A stretch of DNA of 64,000 bases, taken from contig CAVXCI010000003.1 of assembly GCA_963760285.1 (NCBI GenBank), positions 124,001 to 188,000 on the forward strand, read 5' to 3'. Shown here piece after piece: positions 44,308-53,071 of the stretch. Origin of the DNA: PALSA-278 sp963760285 (GTDB lineage: Bacteria; Acidobacteriota; Terriglobia; Acidiferrales; UBA7541). Under the pieces are notes generated by a model. The model was not told the origin of the DNA and did not search any database. It worked only from the letters and a program-made list of their open reading frames with translations. How positions within the stretch are numbered: position 1 is the stretch's first letter; each line of letters begins with the position of its first letter. A program made the translations under genes and the position numbers.

Positions 44308-45336
44308 TCAGTTTATGGCGCGGCCCAGGATGCCCGCGAGCAGCCGGGCTTCGGTAATGAGCGCGTCGAAATCCTCCGGGAGGATAGCCTGCCGTCCATC
44401 GGAAAGGGCGGCTTCCGGCGCGTGGTGAACCTCGATGAGCAGCCCGTCCGCGCCCACGGCCACGGCGGCGCGCGCCATCGGGGCAACGTCCAGACGGCGT
44501 CCGGTGCCATGGCTGGGATCCACCACGATGGGCAAATGGCTGCGGCGATGGACCGCGGGAACAATGCCGAGGTCCAGAGTATTGCGGGTGTGATCGTTGA
44601 AAGTGCGCACGCCGCGTTCGCAGAGGATCACCTGGGTATTGCCCTCGGCCATGATGTATTCCGCAGCCATCAGAAATTCGTCGAGCGTGGCGGACATGCC
44701 GCGTTTCAGCAGGATGGGCTTGCGCGCCTGCCCGGCGCGTTTCAGCAGGGAGAAATTCTGCATGTTGCGGCTGCCGATCTGGATGACGTCGGCGAACGGC
44801 TCGATGAGGTCGGTGGTGCCGCCGTCCACGGCTTCGGTGACGATGCCCAGGCCGAACTGGTCGCGCACCTGGCGGAGAATTTCCAGTCCCGGCTCGCCCA
44901 GGCCCTGAAAACTGTATGGCGAGGTGCGCGGCTTGTAAGCGCCGCCGCGAAAAAGCCGCGCGCCGGCGGATTTCACCCGGCCAGCGATGGTGAAGGTCTG
45001 CTCGCGGCTCTCGATAGCGCAGGGTCCACCGATCACGGCAATGGAGCTACCGCCTATGCTCACATCGCCGAGGGGCGTGGCGATGTGGAGAGTGGTGCCG
45101 TCAGCATGGCCGTTGCGGCTGGCCAGCTTGTAGGGCTTGCTGACCAGAATGCATTCCAGCACGCCAGGCATGCCTTCCAGAGCGCCGGCGTCCATTGAAC
45201 CATCATGGCCGGCGACGGCGATGGCCACGCGATGCATTCCGGGGATGGCAATCGCGCGCAGACCGCGAGACTCGATCCGCTGGCAAACCGCCCGGACCTG
45301 CTCTTCGGTGGCGCGCGCGTCCATTACAACAAGCAT
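44308..45336 (-). CDS. aroF: 3-deoxy-7-phosphoheptulonate synthase (AroF/type I-beta)
   Basis: First step of the shikimate pathway: PEP plus erythrose 4-phosphate gives DAHP. About 342 residues. The N-terminal ferredoxin-like domain starts MLVVMDARATEEQVRAVCQR and ends near the SRNGHADG segment. The barrel shows IAVIGGPCAIESREQT, AGARLFRGGAYKPRTSPYSF, LLKRGMSATLDEFLMAAEYI, ILCERGVRTF, VVDPSHGTG and GADGLLIEVHHAPEAALSDG. The N-terminal domain resembles the regulatory domain of the Thermotoga-type enzyme, which mediates feedback inhibition. The start ATG at 45336 matches the family start. aroB lies 2.5 kb away on the other strand, beyond the tat genes. Confidence 0.95.
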   Translation of the reverse strand: MLVVMDARATEEQVRAVCQRIESRGLRAIAIPGMHRVAIAVAGHDGSMDAGALEGMPGVLECILVSKPYKLASRNGHADGTTLHIATPLGDVSIGGSSIAVIGGPCAIESREQTFTIAGRVKSAGARLFRGGAYKPRTSPYSFQGLGEPGLEILRQVRDQFGLGIVTEAVDGGTTDLIEPFADVIQIGSRNMQNFSLLKRAGQARKPILLKRGMSATLDEFLMAAEYIMAEGNTQVILCERGVRTFNDHTRNTLDLGIVPAVHRRSHLPIVVDPSHGTGRRLDVAPMARAAVAVGADGLLIEVHHAPEAALSDGRQAILPEDFDALITEARLLAGILGRAIN

Positions 45337-45500
45337 GTTTCGATGGCCTCGTGCGCGTGACTCCCGCGCCGGCAATGGATTCGCAAAATGTCGTGAGAGT
45401 TCGCCAAAAGGCTGACGGAATGAAGTTTACTGCAACGATTGTGCGGGTGCAAACGGCGCGCGGCGGGCGGATGAAAGGGCTAACAAATGACGCTCCGCGC

Positions 45501-45512
45501 AACGGGCCCGTT
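45501..45512. promoter_or_regulatory. 12-bp palindrome upstream of the tat promoter
   Basis: AACGGGCCCGTT is a perfect palindrome ending 2 nt before the -35 hexamer of the tatA promoter, an operator-like position. Confidence 0.35.
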
Positions 45513-45514
45513 GT

Positions 45515-45543
45515 TTGACAGCCCGGAGAGCGTCTCCTATGAT
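45515..45543 (+). promoter_or_regulatory. strong sigma70 promoter of the tat operon
   Basis: TTGACA (45515-45520), a 17-nt spacer and TATGAT (45538-45543), 27 nt before the ATG of tatA. This is the best promoter match in the window. Confidence 0.8.
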
Positions 45544-45570
45544 GCAGCAGAGAAGCGAAATAGACGCGCC

Positions 45571-45978
45571 ATGCTGAGCTTGCCGCACCTCATTATCATT
45601 TTTATCGTCGCGCTGATTGTCTTCGGGCCGGAGAAGCTGCCGGAGCTGGCGCGGACCCTTGGGAAATTGACGGCGGAATTTCGCCGTGTGACGGGAGATT
45701 TGCGCTACTCGTTCGAGGAGCAGATGCGCACGCTGGAACGCGAGGCCGCAGAAATTGAAAAAAAGAAGAAGGACTTGGCCGCGCAACAGGCAGCGGCGGC
45801 GGCTCCCAAAACACTCGCGGAAGTTCCCGCGCTGGAAGCCACTGTGGGGAACGGAGCAGGCGCTGACGGCGAAAAGGGAACTGCGCTGGAAGCGAACGAC
45901 GGCACCGGGACGGCGGCGCGCTCGTCTGATGCACCATCTCCGGTAATGCCGGAAAAGGCAGCGAATGGCGACGCCTAA
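45571..45978 (+). CDS. tatA: twin-arginine translocase subunit TatA/TatB
   Basis: 135 residues. A short N-terminal transmembrane helix (LPHLIIIFIVALIVFGPEKL) is followed by the FGPEKLPELARTLGK hinge and an amphipathic, highly charged helix (EEQMRTLEREAAEIEKKKKD), then an alanine/proline-rich tail. This is the single-TM Tat subunit that forms the pore or the receptor with TatC; the sequence does not clearly separate TatA from TatB. ATG at 45571 is the family start and lies just downstream of a strong promoter. It overlaps tatC by 14 nt. Confidence 0.92.
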   Translation: MLSLPHLIIIFIVALIVFGPEKLPELARTLGKLTAEFRRVTGDLRYSFEEQMRTLEREAAEIEKKKKDLAAQQAAAAAPKTLAEVPALEATVGNGAGADGEKGTALEANDGTGTAARSSDAPSPVMPEKAANGDA

Positions 45979-46768
45979 CGACCCCGAAATTCTGCAGTTA
46001 GCCGCATCCGAAGGTGAGGAAGGCGGGCGGATGTCCTTCTTCGAGCACCTCAACGAACTGCGCAAGCGGCTGGTCTATTCCGCCATCGCCATGCTGCTGG
46101 GAACGTTCGTGGCCTTCACCGTTTCGCAGCGCGTTTTCGGTTACATCGCGCGCCCCATGCAGCAGGCGCTGCGCCACGCGGGTCTGGAAGACAAGCTGGT
46201 CTACACCAGCCCCACTGGCGTGGTGAATCTGCTGATTACGCTGAGCCTGTATCTTGGCCTGGTGCTGGCGCTGCCGGTGGTTTTTTACCAGCTATGGCAA
46301 TTCATCGCGCCGGGCCTGTATCGCCACGAGCGGCGCGGCGTGCTGGGATTTGTTCTGGCGTCCACCGGACTGTTCCTTTGCGGAGTGGCGTTCGGTTATT
46401 TCATCCTGCTGCCCTACGTGCTGAAATTTCTGATTGGATTTCAGGGGCCGTTCAAGCCGCTGATCAGCATCAATGAATATTTCGACCTGATCCTGATGAT
46501 TTTGCTGGGACTGGGCGTGGTGTTCGAAATGCCCATCCTGGTTTTCTTTCTGACGCTCTTTGGAATCGTGACGCCGCAGTTTCTGTGGAAGAATTTTCGT
46601 TATGCCATGCTGATTATCACGGTTATCGCGGCCATCGTCACGCCGACGCCCGATGCCCTGACCATGCTGGTGTTTATGAGCCCCATGGTGCTGCTATATT
46701 TTGTGAGCATCGGAGTGTCTTATCTGGTGGTGAGGAAAAAGCGCGTGCGGGAGGCTGCTCGTGGCTGA
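45965..46768 (+). CDS. tatC: Sec-independent protein translocase TatC
   Basis: 267 residues with six transmembrane helices. Signature elements are the N-terminal MSFFEHLNELRKRLVYS, the periplasmic TSPTGVVNLLITLSLYLGLV, PVVFYQLWQFIAPGLYRHER and the later FEMPILVFFLTLFGIVTPQF and TPTPDALTMLVFMSPMVLLY. TatC recognises twin-arginine signal peptides and, with TatA/B, exports folded proteins. It starts within the end of tatA and its stop overlaps the start of the lipoprotein peptidase, so the three genes are coupled. Confidence 0.97.
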   Translation: MATPNDPEILQLAASEGEEGGRMSFFEHLNELRKRLVYSAIAMLLGTFVAFTVSQRVFGYIARPMQQALRHAGLEDKLVYTSPTGVVNLLITLSLYLGLVLALPVVFYQLWQFIAPGLYRHERRGVLGFVLASTGLFLCGVAFGYFILLPYVLKFLIGFQGPFKPLISINEYFDLILMILLGLGVVFEMPILVFFLTLFGIVTPQFLWKNFRYAMLIITVIAAIVTPTPDALTMLVFMSPMVLLYFVSIGVSYLVVRKKRVREAARG

Positions 46769-47811
46769 GCGTGAAAATGTGGCGCTGAAATGTGCCGCGC
46801 TGACCGTGGCGCTGCTTCTCGTGGGGCTGCTGACGGCGTGCAAGGAGAATCAGACATCGTCGGCGCAGAATCCGCAGGCTGGATCGAACGCCGCCGCGGC
46901 AAGCTCGCCGTATTCTGCGCCCGCCGTTGCAGCGGCTGATGCCGCTCCGCCGGCATCGCAGACCGGCGGGTTCGATGGCCAGAAGGCCTACGAATTTACC
47001 GCCAGGCTGGTGAGCTTCGGACCGCGTCCTGCCGGATTCCCCGGGCATTCATCAGGCGCAGGCATATATCCTTTCGGAGCTTAGAAGTTTCGGCTGCACG
47101 GTGAAGGAGGATGATTTTCACGCCGAAACGCCGGTGGGTTCCGTGGCCATGAAAAATATTATCGCGCAGATTCCCGGCGAAAAGCCCGCGATCATTCTGC
47201 TGCTCACTCATTACGACACCGACCAGCTCGATCAGCAGGGCCAGCGCATGGATAATTTCGTCGGCGCGAACGACTCCGGGTCGTCCAGCGGTTTGATGCT
47301 GGAGATGGCGCGAAATCTCTGCGGGAAAAAAGGAACCGATACCATCTGGATCGCCTTCCTCGATGGAGAAGAAGCTTTTCAGAAGTGGAGCGACACCGAC
47401 AGCATCTACGGCAGCCGCGAGCTGGCGGCGCGCATGGCGCTCTCCGGAGATTTGCCGCGAGTGAAGGCCGTGTTGCTGGCGGATATGGTGGGCGCGAAGA
47501 ACAATCTGCATTTTGCGCGCGATCCCACCACTCCCTGGCTCACGGATCTGGTGTGGTCCACCGCGGCGCGACTGGGTTACTCCAGTGTTTTTGTCGAAAA
47601 ATCCATTCCCATGGAGGACGACCACCTGGCCTTTGCGCGCCGCAAAGTGCCGGTGGTAGACGTAATTGACTACATGGACTATCCGTCCGATACCGTATGG
47701 CCTTACTGGCATACGCCGCAGGACACCATGGATAAAATCAGCCCGCGCAGCCTGGCGATTGCTGGACACGTGTTTATTGAAAGTGTGAGCGAGATTGAAA
47801 AGAGGAAGTAG
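46761..47811 (+). CDS. lipoprotein M28-family metallopeptidase (frameshifted)
   Basis: GTG at 46761 with GGGAGG upstream, overlapping the tatC stop by 8 nt. The N-terminus has a lipobox (LLLVGLLTAC). The first frame reaches FTARLVSFGPRPAG; near 47036 the frame shifts and continues SPGIHQAQAYILSELRSFGC, then KEDDFHAETPVGSVAMKNII to 47811. Zinc-site motifs are THYDTD, GANDSGSSSG, LDGEEAF, MEDDHLAF and YWHTPQDTMD, matching the M28 group that contains glutaminyl-peptide cyclotransferase-like enzymes; the EDDHxxF motif particularly recalls that branch. About 350 residues. It is an outer-envelope lipoprotein acting on peptides. Confidence 0.88.
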
Positions 47812-47862
47812 CCTGCCGGCCCAAGTAACTGCGCGGAAAGAAATTCTGCAGCGCGTTTTGCC

Positions 47863-48969
47863 ATGAAGATCATCCCGGTCCGCGCATCATCGGCCACATA
47901 TCCCTATGTATTCGGATGCGGCATCTTGTCGCAGGCGGGAAAATTGCTGCGGAAATACGCGGGCGGCGGACCGGCGTTCATAATTTCATCGCCGCGCGTT
48001 TGGAATGCGTGGGGAAGGCAGATGGCCCGCAACCTGGGCGCGCGCCATTCCGCGCGCACAATCCTCTTCGATGACCGGGAATCGGCGAAGTCGCTGAAGA
48101 CGGTGGAAACACTTTACCGCGAACTGATTCGGGCGGGCGCGCAGCGCGACGGCGTGATTGTTGCCATCGGCGGCGGGGTGGTGGGCGACGTGGCGGGATT
48201 CGCCGCGGCCACGTATCTGCGCGGGATGGGGATTGTCCATATTCCCACCACGCTGGTGGCGCAGGTGGATTCGTCCATCGGCGGAAAAACGGGCGTGAAC
48301 CTCGTGGATGGAAAAAATCTGGTGGGCATGTTCCACCAGCCGCGACTGGTGATATGCGATCCCGTCCTGTTGCGAACATTGCCGGCGCGCGAATTCCGGT
48401 CTGGGGTATTCGAGATTGTAAAGTACGGAATTCTCGGCGATGCGCGGCTGTTTGAGTTTGTGGAGAAGCATTTGGATGCGCTGCTGCGCGGGGACGTGAA
48501 GACGCTGGCGAGAGTAATTCCGATCTGCGCGAAGAAAAAGGCGGATATCGTGAGCGCAGACGAGCGGGAATCCGGCGTGCGCGAGTTGTTGAATCTGGGA
48601 CACACGACGGGGCACGCGCTGGAAGCGGCCACGGACTACCGCGTCTATTTGCACGGCGAGGCGGTGGGCTGGGGCTTGCTGGCCGCGACGCTGGCGGCGG
48701 TGGCGCTGGACAAGCTCTCCATGAGGGATGCGGAGCGCATCGTGAAACTTGCGGCGCGCATCCGTCCAATTCCGCCGCTGGCGAAAGTGCCCGCCGCGCG
48801 CATGTGGGAAATTATTCAGCGCGACAAAAAATCGCGCGGGGGCGAAGTCCGCTGGGTGCTCCCGACGAAAATTGGGCGGGCGATTCGCGGCGTGGTGGTT
48901 CCCGAGCGGGTATTCAACGAAGTGTGGCAGGCGCTACCGTCGTTTCACTCCGCCGGATTGCAGAGATGA
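47863..48969 (+). CDS. aroB: 3-dehydroquinate synthase
   Basis: AroB cyclises DAHP to 3-dehydroquinate, the second shikimate step. 368 residues. NAD- and metal-binding motifs: VIVAIGGGVVGDVAGFAAAT, IPTTLVAQVDSSIGGKTGVN, FEIVKYGILGD, KKADIVSADERESGVRELLN, LGHTTGHALE and HGEAVGWGLL. The three zinc ligands (E in the KADIVxxDE segment, H in HTTGHA and H in YLHGEAV) are all in place. The stop overlaps the following menG gene (ATGA). Confidence 0.96.
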   Translation: MKIIPVRASSATYPYVFGCGILSQAGKLLRKYAGGGPAFIISSPRVWNAWGRQMARNLGARHSARTILFDDRESAKSLKTVETLYRELIRAGAQRDGVIVAIGGGVVGDVAGFAAATYLRGMGIVHIPTTLVAQVDSSIGGKTGVNLVDGKNLVGMFHQPRLVICDPVLLRTLPAREFRSGVFEIVKYGILGDARLFEFVEKHLDALLRGDVKTLARVIPICAKKKADIVSADERESGVRELLNLGHTTGHALEAATDYRVYLHGEAVGWGLLAATLAAVALDKLSMRDAERIVKLAARIRPIPPLAKVPAARMWEIIQRDKKSRGGEVRWVLPTKIGRAIRGVVVPERVFNEVWQALPSFHSAGLQR

Positions 48970-49745
48970 ATCCGGAGAAACAGGCGCCGCTTCCCGGGAC
49001 GCGGCCAGCCGGCGCGCGGACGGAGGCAGAAGCCGGGCATCACGTGCAGGAGATGTTCAGCCAGATCGCGCCGCGCTACGATTTCCTGAATCACGCTTTG
49101 TCGCTTTCCACGGACCGCCTGTGGCGAAGGCGCGTGTCGCGGCGGTTTGCGGATATCCTCGGCGGGCCGGACGTAATCGCGTTGGATATTTGTTGCGGCA
49201 CAGGCGATCTCACGCTGTCGCTGAATCGAGTGGCGCGACGCGGCACCAATGGCGCGACAGTCTTCGGCAGCGATTTTGCGTTGCCCATGCTGGAACTGGC
49301 GCGCAGGAAAAATGGCGGGAAGCAGAACAGTCCGGAATATTTCGCCTCGGATTCGCTGGCGCTGCCGCTTGACGATTCATCAGCGGACTTGGTCACCGCG
49401 GCGTTTGGATTTCGGAATTTGTCCAATTACCGCCGCGGCCTGGCGGAGATACTTCGTGTTTTGCGGCCCGGCGGCGAAGTGGGAATTCTGGAGTTCAGCG
49501 AGCCGCGGTCCGGCGTTCTCGCCGCGCTGTATCGCGTCTACTTCAAAAACATTTTGCCGCGCATCGGCGGCGCGATTTCCGGGAACGCGGAGGCTTACGC
49601 GTACTTGCCGGCGTCGGTGGCGCGGTTTCCGTCTCCGGAAGAACTGGCGGCGTGGATGCGCGAGGCCGGATTTGCGGACGTGCAATTTGAACTGTGGATG
49701 GCGGGCGCCGTGGCGTTTCACCGCGGACGAAAAGCGGCGGGATAG
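48966..49745 (+). CDS. menG: demethylmenaquinone methyltransferase (UbiE/MenG)
   Basis: A 259-residue SAM-dependent methyltransferase that performs the last step of menaquinone synthesis. UbiE/MenG signatures: VQEMFSQIAPRYDFLNHALS, LDICCGTGDLTLSL (motif I), DDSSADLVTAAFGFRNLSNY, LRVLRPGGEVGILEFSEPRS, and YAYLPASVARFPSPEELAAW. The ATG at 48966 overlaps the aroB stop, so chorismate-branch and quinone genes are coupled. No ubiquinone genes are present, so the menaquinone role is favoured. Confidence 0.94.
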   Translation: MNPEKQAPLPGTRPAGARTEAEAGHHVQEMFSQIAPRYDFLNHALSLSTDRLWRRRVSRRFADILGGPDVIALDICCGTGDLTLSLNRVARRGTNGATVFGSDFALPMLELARRKNGGKQNSPEYFASDSLALPLDDSSADLVTAAFGFRNLSNYRRGLAEILRVLRPGGEVGILEFSEPRSGVLAALYRVYFKNILPRIGGAISGNAEAYAYLPASVARFPSPEELAAWMREAGFADVQFELWMAGAVAFHRGRKAAG

Positions 49746-49769
49746 AAATATCGCAGGCGCAGCTTCGTC

Positions 49770-50402
49770 TTATTCGCGCGCCCAGCCGGGGTCGCCGCCG
49801 GCCTGGCGCAGCTGGTCTTCCAGATCGGAAAGCTGCTGCTGTAAATCGGCGATGTCTTTTTTCTTGGCGTCAATGGCGTCCGTTTTGTGGTTGATGTCCG
49901 AACGGGTATATCCCTGCACCAAGGCCTCCATGGGACTGGAATAATACTGAAGGTCCAACTCCCCCAGTTCGCGCTGCATGATTTCCAGTTCACTTTGAGA
50001 CTGGCGCAGTTTGGTGCGCAGTTGAGAGAATCGTCCGCGCCAGTATTTTTCGTCCTGCTGAATTCCGGCCTGAGCCTTGGTTGACGCAGCGGCGTCCTCC
50101 TGGTCCGCGGCGGCGTTCTCACCCACGACGGAGATTCCCCCAGCGGAGGGCAGATTGTCGTTGGTGAAAACCATCGCCGCTTTGGGTACGAGTTTGTGTT
50201 CCGCGCGCGCCTTGCGTGCGGCGGCGGCAAGAGAGAGCGGCGCTGGCGGCGTGATTGATGCGTTTGTGGCCGGAGCGCCCGAGGGAGCGCCTCCAGATTG
50301 CAAATTTTGCGAGGTGTTACTCCCCAGGGCGAAAGAATTAGAAAACGGCAATGCGGCCGTGGCCAGTAACGCGAGAAGTTTCATGCGTGCGAATGTGCCC
50401 AT
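49770..50402 (-). CDS. exported coiled-coil protein of unknown function
   Basis: 210 residues. The ATG at 50402 is chosen because GAGG lies a few bases upstream. The N-terminus (MKLLALLATAALPFSNSFAL) is a signal peptide. A low-complexity region is followed by the conserved block LSLAAAARKARAEHKLVPKA and VFTNDNLPSAGGISVVG, which I recognise as recurrent in acidobacterial proteins. The C-terminal half is a long coiled coil (RTKLRQSQSELEIMQRELGE, KKKDIADLQQQLSDLEDQLR) ending GGDPGWARE. No enzymatic motif. A good promoter precedes it. Confidence 0.75.
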   Translation of the reverse strand: MGTFARMKLLALLATAALPFSNSFALGSNTSQNLQSGGAPSGAPATNASITPPAPLSLAAAARKARAEHKLVPKAAMVFTNDNLPSAGGISVVGENAAADQEDAAASTKAQAGIQQDEKYWRGRFSQLRTKLRQSQSELEIMQRELGELDLQYYSSPMEALVQGYTRSDINHKTDAIDAKKKDIADLQQQLSDLEDQLRQAGGDPGWARE

Positions 50403-50437
50403 GCGCACCTCAAAGCCGGGAAGGGAAGGCTGGAGCC

Positions 50438-50466
50438 AGTATAGATTTCGAGAACGCGGAGTTCAA
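50438..50466 (-). promoter_or_regulatory. sigma70-type promoter for the coiled-coil protein
   Basis: On the minus strand: TTGAAC (50466-50461), 17-nt spacer, TATACT (50443-50438). The leader before the ATG at 50402 is about 30 nt. Confidence 0.6.
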
Positions 50467-50521
50467 CGCGCGCGATGCATTTACTGGCGGGAGAGTAACG
50501 GCGGCAGTCAGACAGGCGCGT

Positions 50522-51365
50522 TCAGAAAAGCGACAGATACCAGGTAAGAACCGGCTGTCCCCAAAAAACGATAGCGATGGCGGAAACGCCGATGAATGCG
50601 CCGAAGGGCCATTCGTAGTCGCGTCCGCTGCGGCGCAAGGCCAGGAGAAAATCAGTCCCACGACGCTGCCGATTACGGAGGCCAGAAGGATGGTCAGCAC
50701 GGCGTCCTGCCAGCCGAGAAAACTGCCGGCCATCAGCAGCATTTTCACGTCGCCCATGCCCATGCCTTCGCGATGGCGCAAACGAAAATATCCTTCGGCG
50801 AAAAGCCAGAGGATGCCGCCGCCGCAAGCCGCTCCCACGAGCGCCTCGATAAAGGAGAGCACCGGCGCGGGAAGCGGATGCGCGGGGAAATAGCCGGAAA
50901 TCCATAGCGCCGCTCCGCCGGGAACGGGAACGAAGAGGCTGGCGAGCAGTCCCACGAGCCAGGCCTGTAAAGTTCACGGAGTCGGGAAGAATGCGTTCGC
51001 GGATGTCGGTGAAGATCAGCACCACGTTCAACGCGCAAAAAGCGAACCATTTCACGAAAGCGGGCGAGAAGCCGAACGCCAGAAAACAGGTAAGCGCCAG
51101 CAGCGCGGTAATCAATTCCACGATGGTGTACTGTGGCGAAATACGCGCGCGGCATTTCGCGCATTTGCCGCGCAGAAGCAGATAACTCAAGGACCGGAAT
51201 GTTTTGCCACGGGCGAATGGGCGCGCCACAAGCGGGGCAGTGCGACGCCGGCGCGATAATGGATTCTCCGCGCGGAATTCGCCAAATACAGACGTTCAAA
51301 AAACTGCCCAAGACCAGGCCGAAAAGAAAAACAATCAGCGCCGCCACGCCGCCACTCTGCCACAC
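50522..51365 (-). pseudogene. pilD: A24 prepilin peptidase, three frameshifts
   Basis: The bifunctional leader peptidase/N-methyltransferase of type IV pili and type II secretion. Reconstructed order: FGLVLGSFLNVCIWRIPRGE and SHCPACGAPIRPWQNIPVL in one frame; from about 51190 LSYLLLRGKCAKCRARISPQ and LIFTDIRERILPDSVNFTGL in a second; from about 50955 the GLLASLFVPVPGG segment through the catalytic GMGMGDVKMLLMAGSFLGWQ in a third; from about 50650 LRRSGRDYEWPFGAFIGVSA back in the second. The zinc CxxC pairs (CPAC, CAKC) and both catalytic aspartates (TDIRER, GDVKM) are present, so the real gene is probably intact at about 280 residues. It serves the pilus or secretion machinery, of which a GspE/PilB ATPase lies at 59 kb. 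Confidence 0.85.
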
Positions 51366-51666
51366 AAGGCGAAAGGCTACAAGCGGAGCGCGAAGGCGAT
51401 GCTGCGAGTGGAACGAAGGCGGCCCGCAGCGCGTTGCGCTTCATGCCCCCGCACGCTTTGGAGATTCCCACATCGCGCAGAAGTAAAACAGATCCCTCGC
51501 CTAAACGCCCGCCCAGGGCGGGCGATGGCTCGGGATGACCAGGGCCGTCTATCGCGTGCCAAGTTATGTGGAAGATTCCTTCGCTGCCGGAGCCGCGTTG
51601 CGCGAACCCGCGGCGGGGGCGATTTGAACATGGCGCGCATCAGGTTATCTTCGCAAGATTGCCGCC
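51366..51666. other. intergenic region with family B repeat
   Basis: 301 bp between the divergent pilD and alpha/beta-hydrolase genes. It carries the hairpin repeat at 51489-51540. I see no other supported feature. Confidence 0.55.
51489..51540 (-). repeat. hairpin repeat family B, copy 2
   Basis: On the minus strand it reads GGTCATCCCGAGCCAT, then a hairpin (CGCCCGCC-ct-GGGCGGGCG type), then TTAGGCGAGGGATCTG, the same flanks as at 18849-18897 around a different stem. Confidence 0.8.
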
Positions 51667-52704
51667 ATGTCTTTACTGGAACAGTACATTCGCCGCTATG
51701 AGCACCGCCGCTGGTCCAAGGAGCCGGACCGGAAATCGCTTCCGTTCGGCTGGGGGCTGGAATATATCGGCGGAGCCGCCAACGAGCCGGACCCGCGCCG
51801 TTTTCTGGAAGAATTCGTCGAGCGCACCACCGCGGATAGCGATGAATGGTTTAACGGTTCGGCGGCGCCTGATTACCGCCTGGACGACGAGAGCGCCACG
51901 CGCGGCGAGCGCGGCGTTCTGACGTTCACCAGCGCGGTGCATTCGCCGTGGCCGGAAAACAACATCGTGAGCGGAAGATTTTTCCCGGCGAAGAATTCCG
52001 GGCCGGCCGTTATCGTGCTGGGGCAGTGGAACGCGCGCTGGGAGCAGTACGCCGACATCTGCCGCTGGTTGAATCGCTGGGGCATCAGCGCGCTGAAATT
52101 GAGCCTGCCGTATCACGACCGCCGCGCCGTCCCCGGACACCCGCGCGCGGATTATCTTGTCGGTCCAAATATCGGCCTGACCATGCAAGCCAATCGCCAG
52201 GCGGTTTCGGACGTCCGCCGGGCGGCGCGCTGGCTGGAGTCGCGAGGTTACGGAAAAATCGGCGTGCTGGGCGCAAGCATCGGCTCGTCCGTGGGATTCA
52301 TCGCCATGTGCCACGATGCCGGCATTCGCGCCGGCGCGTTTTTGCACGCGTCCACGTATTTTGGCGACGTGGTTTCCACGGGAATGACGACGATGCACGT
52401 GTGGGAATCGCTGCGGACCAAAGTTTCCGCGGATGAGCTGCGCCGGTTTTGGACGCCCATCAGTCCGCGGCCTTATTTTGACAAGCTGCGGGGTAGCGGA
52501 AAGAAAAGCCTGGCGATCATCGGGAAATACGATCCAACTTTCTGGTTTGAATATTCCGAGCAGTTTCTGGAAGCGCTGCGGCGGGAAGAGATTCAGTCGG
52601 AAGCGCTGATCCTGCCGTGCGGACATTATTCGCTCGGCGAGATGCCGTTTCGCTGGATCGCCGGCTTGCGTTTCGCGTCCTTCCTGTTTACAGCGCTCGC
52701 CTGA
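51667..52704 (+). CDS. alpha/beta hydrolase (ABHD18-like)
   Basis: 345 residues. The core shows PAVIVLGQWNARWEQYADIC, then GISALKLSLPYHDRRAVPGH, the nucleophile elbow GVLGASIGSSVGFIA (S within GASIGS), a candidate acid in IIGKYDPTFWFEYSEQ and the catalytic histidine in LPCGHYSLGEMPF. The N-terminal RRYEHRRWSKEP segment and the PYHDRR block match the ABHD18/abhydrolase_18 type. There is no signal peptide. Substrate unknown. Confidence 0.82.
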   Translation: MSLLEQYIRRYEHRRWSKEPDRKSLPFGWGLEYIGGAANEPDPRRFLEEFVERTTADSDEWFNGSAAPDYRLDDESATRGERGVLTFTSAVHSPWPENNIVSGRFFPAKNSGPAVIVLGQWNARWEQYADICRWLNRWGISALKLSLPYHDRRAVPGHPRADYLVGPNIGLTMQANRQAVSDVRRAARWLESRGYGKIGVLGASIGSSVGFIAMCHDAGIRAGAFLHASTYFGDVVSTGMTTMHVWESLRTKVSADELRRFWTPISPRPYFDKLRGSGKKSLAIIGKYDPTFWFEYSEQFLEALRREEIQSEALILPCGHYSLGEMPFRWIAGLRFASFLFTALA

Positions 52705-52745
52705 TTGATTTTCCAAGCGGGACATTTTCTACTTGCAGCGAAGGC

Positions 52746-52774
52746 TTGACCCGGCGAGGGTGAGAGAGTATACA
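52746..52774 (+). promoter_or_regulatory. candidate promoter giving a near-leaderless mRNA
   Basis: TTGACC (52746-52751), 17-nt spacer, TATACA (52769-52774), then only 9 nt to the ATG at 52784. Confidence 0.55.
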
Positions 52775-52783
52775 GCTTACGAC

Positions 52784-53071
52784 ATGGATGAACACGAGGA
52801 CGCGCGCGGCGCCAGGGCGACGAGAGATGCTGTGCTGGCGGGAGCTTTGGCCATCCTCTTGGTGGTTGTGCTGACCCTGCTGCGGGCGCTGGGATTTCTC
52901 CGGCCGATCACCGTACCGCTGATGCGGCCGGGATTCCGGCTGGCAGGGATGATGGGGCTGAGCCTGCATGACGCGGGCGCGGTGGTCATCATCCTGAGCG
53001 ATATTCTTATTTATGCTGTGGTGATTTTTGTGCTGCTGCGAATCGTGAAGGTTTTCCGCAAGAGAGCCTAG
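52784..53071 (+). CDS. small two-TM membrane protein, unknown function
   Basis: 95 residues. A short acidic N-terminus (MDEHEDARGARATRD) leads into a hydrophobic helix (AVLAGALAILLVVVLTLL), a loop with GFLRPITVPLMRPGFRLAGM, and a second helix (AGAVVIILSDILIYAVVIFV) ending in basic residues. Start chosen at 52784; no Shine-Dalgarno is seen and the promoter is almost adjacent. It converges with hutH with a 4-bp overlap of the ends. No homology I can name. Confidence 0.6.
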   Translation: MDEHEDARGARATRDAVLAGALAILLVVVLTLLRALGFLRPITVPLMRPGFRLAGMMGLSLHDAGAVVIILSDILIYAVVIFVLLRIVKVFRKRA

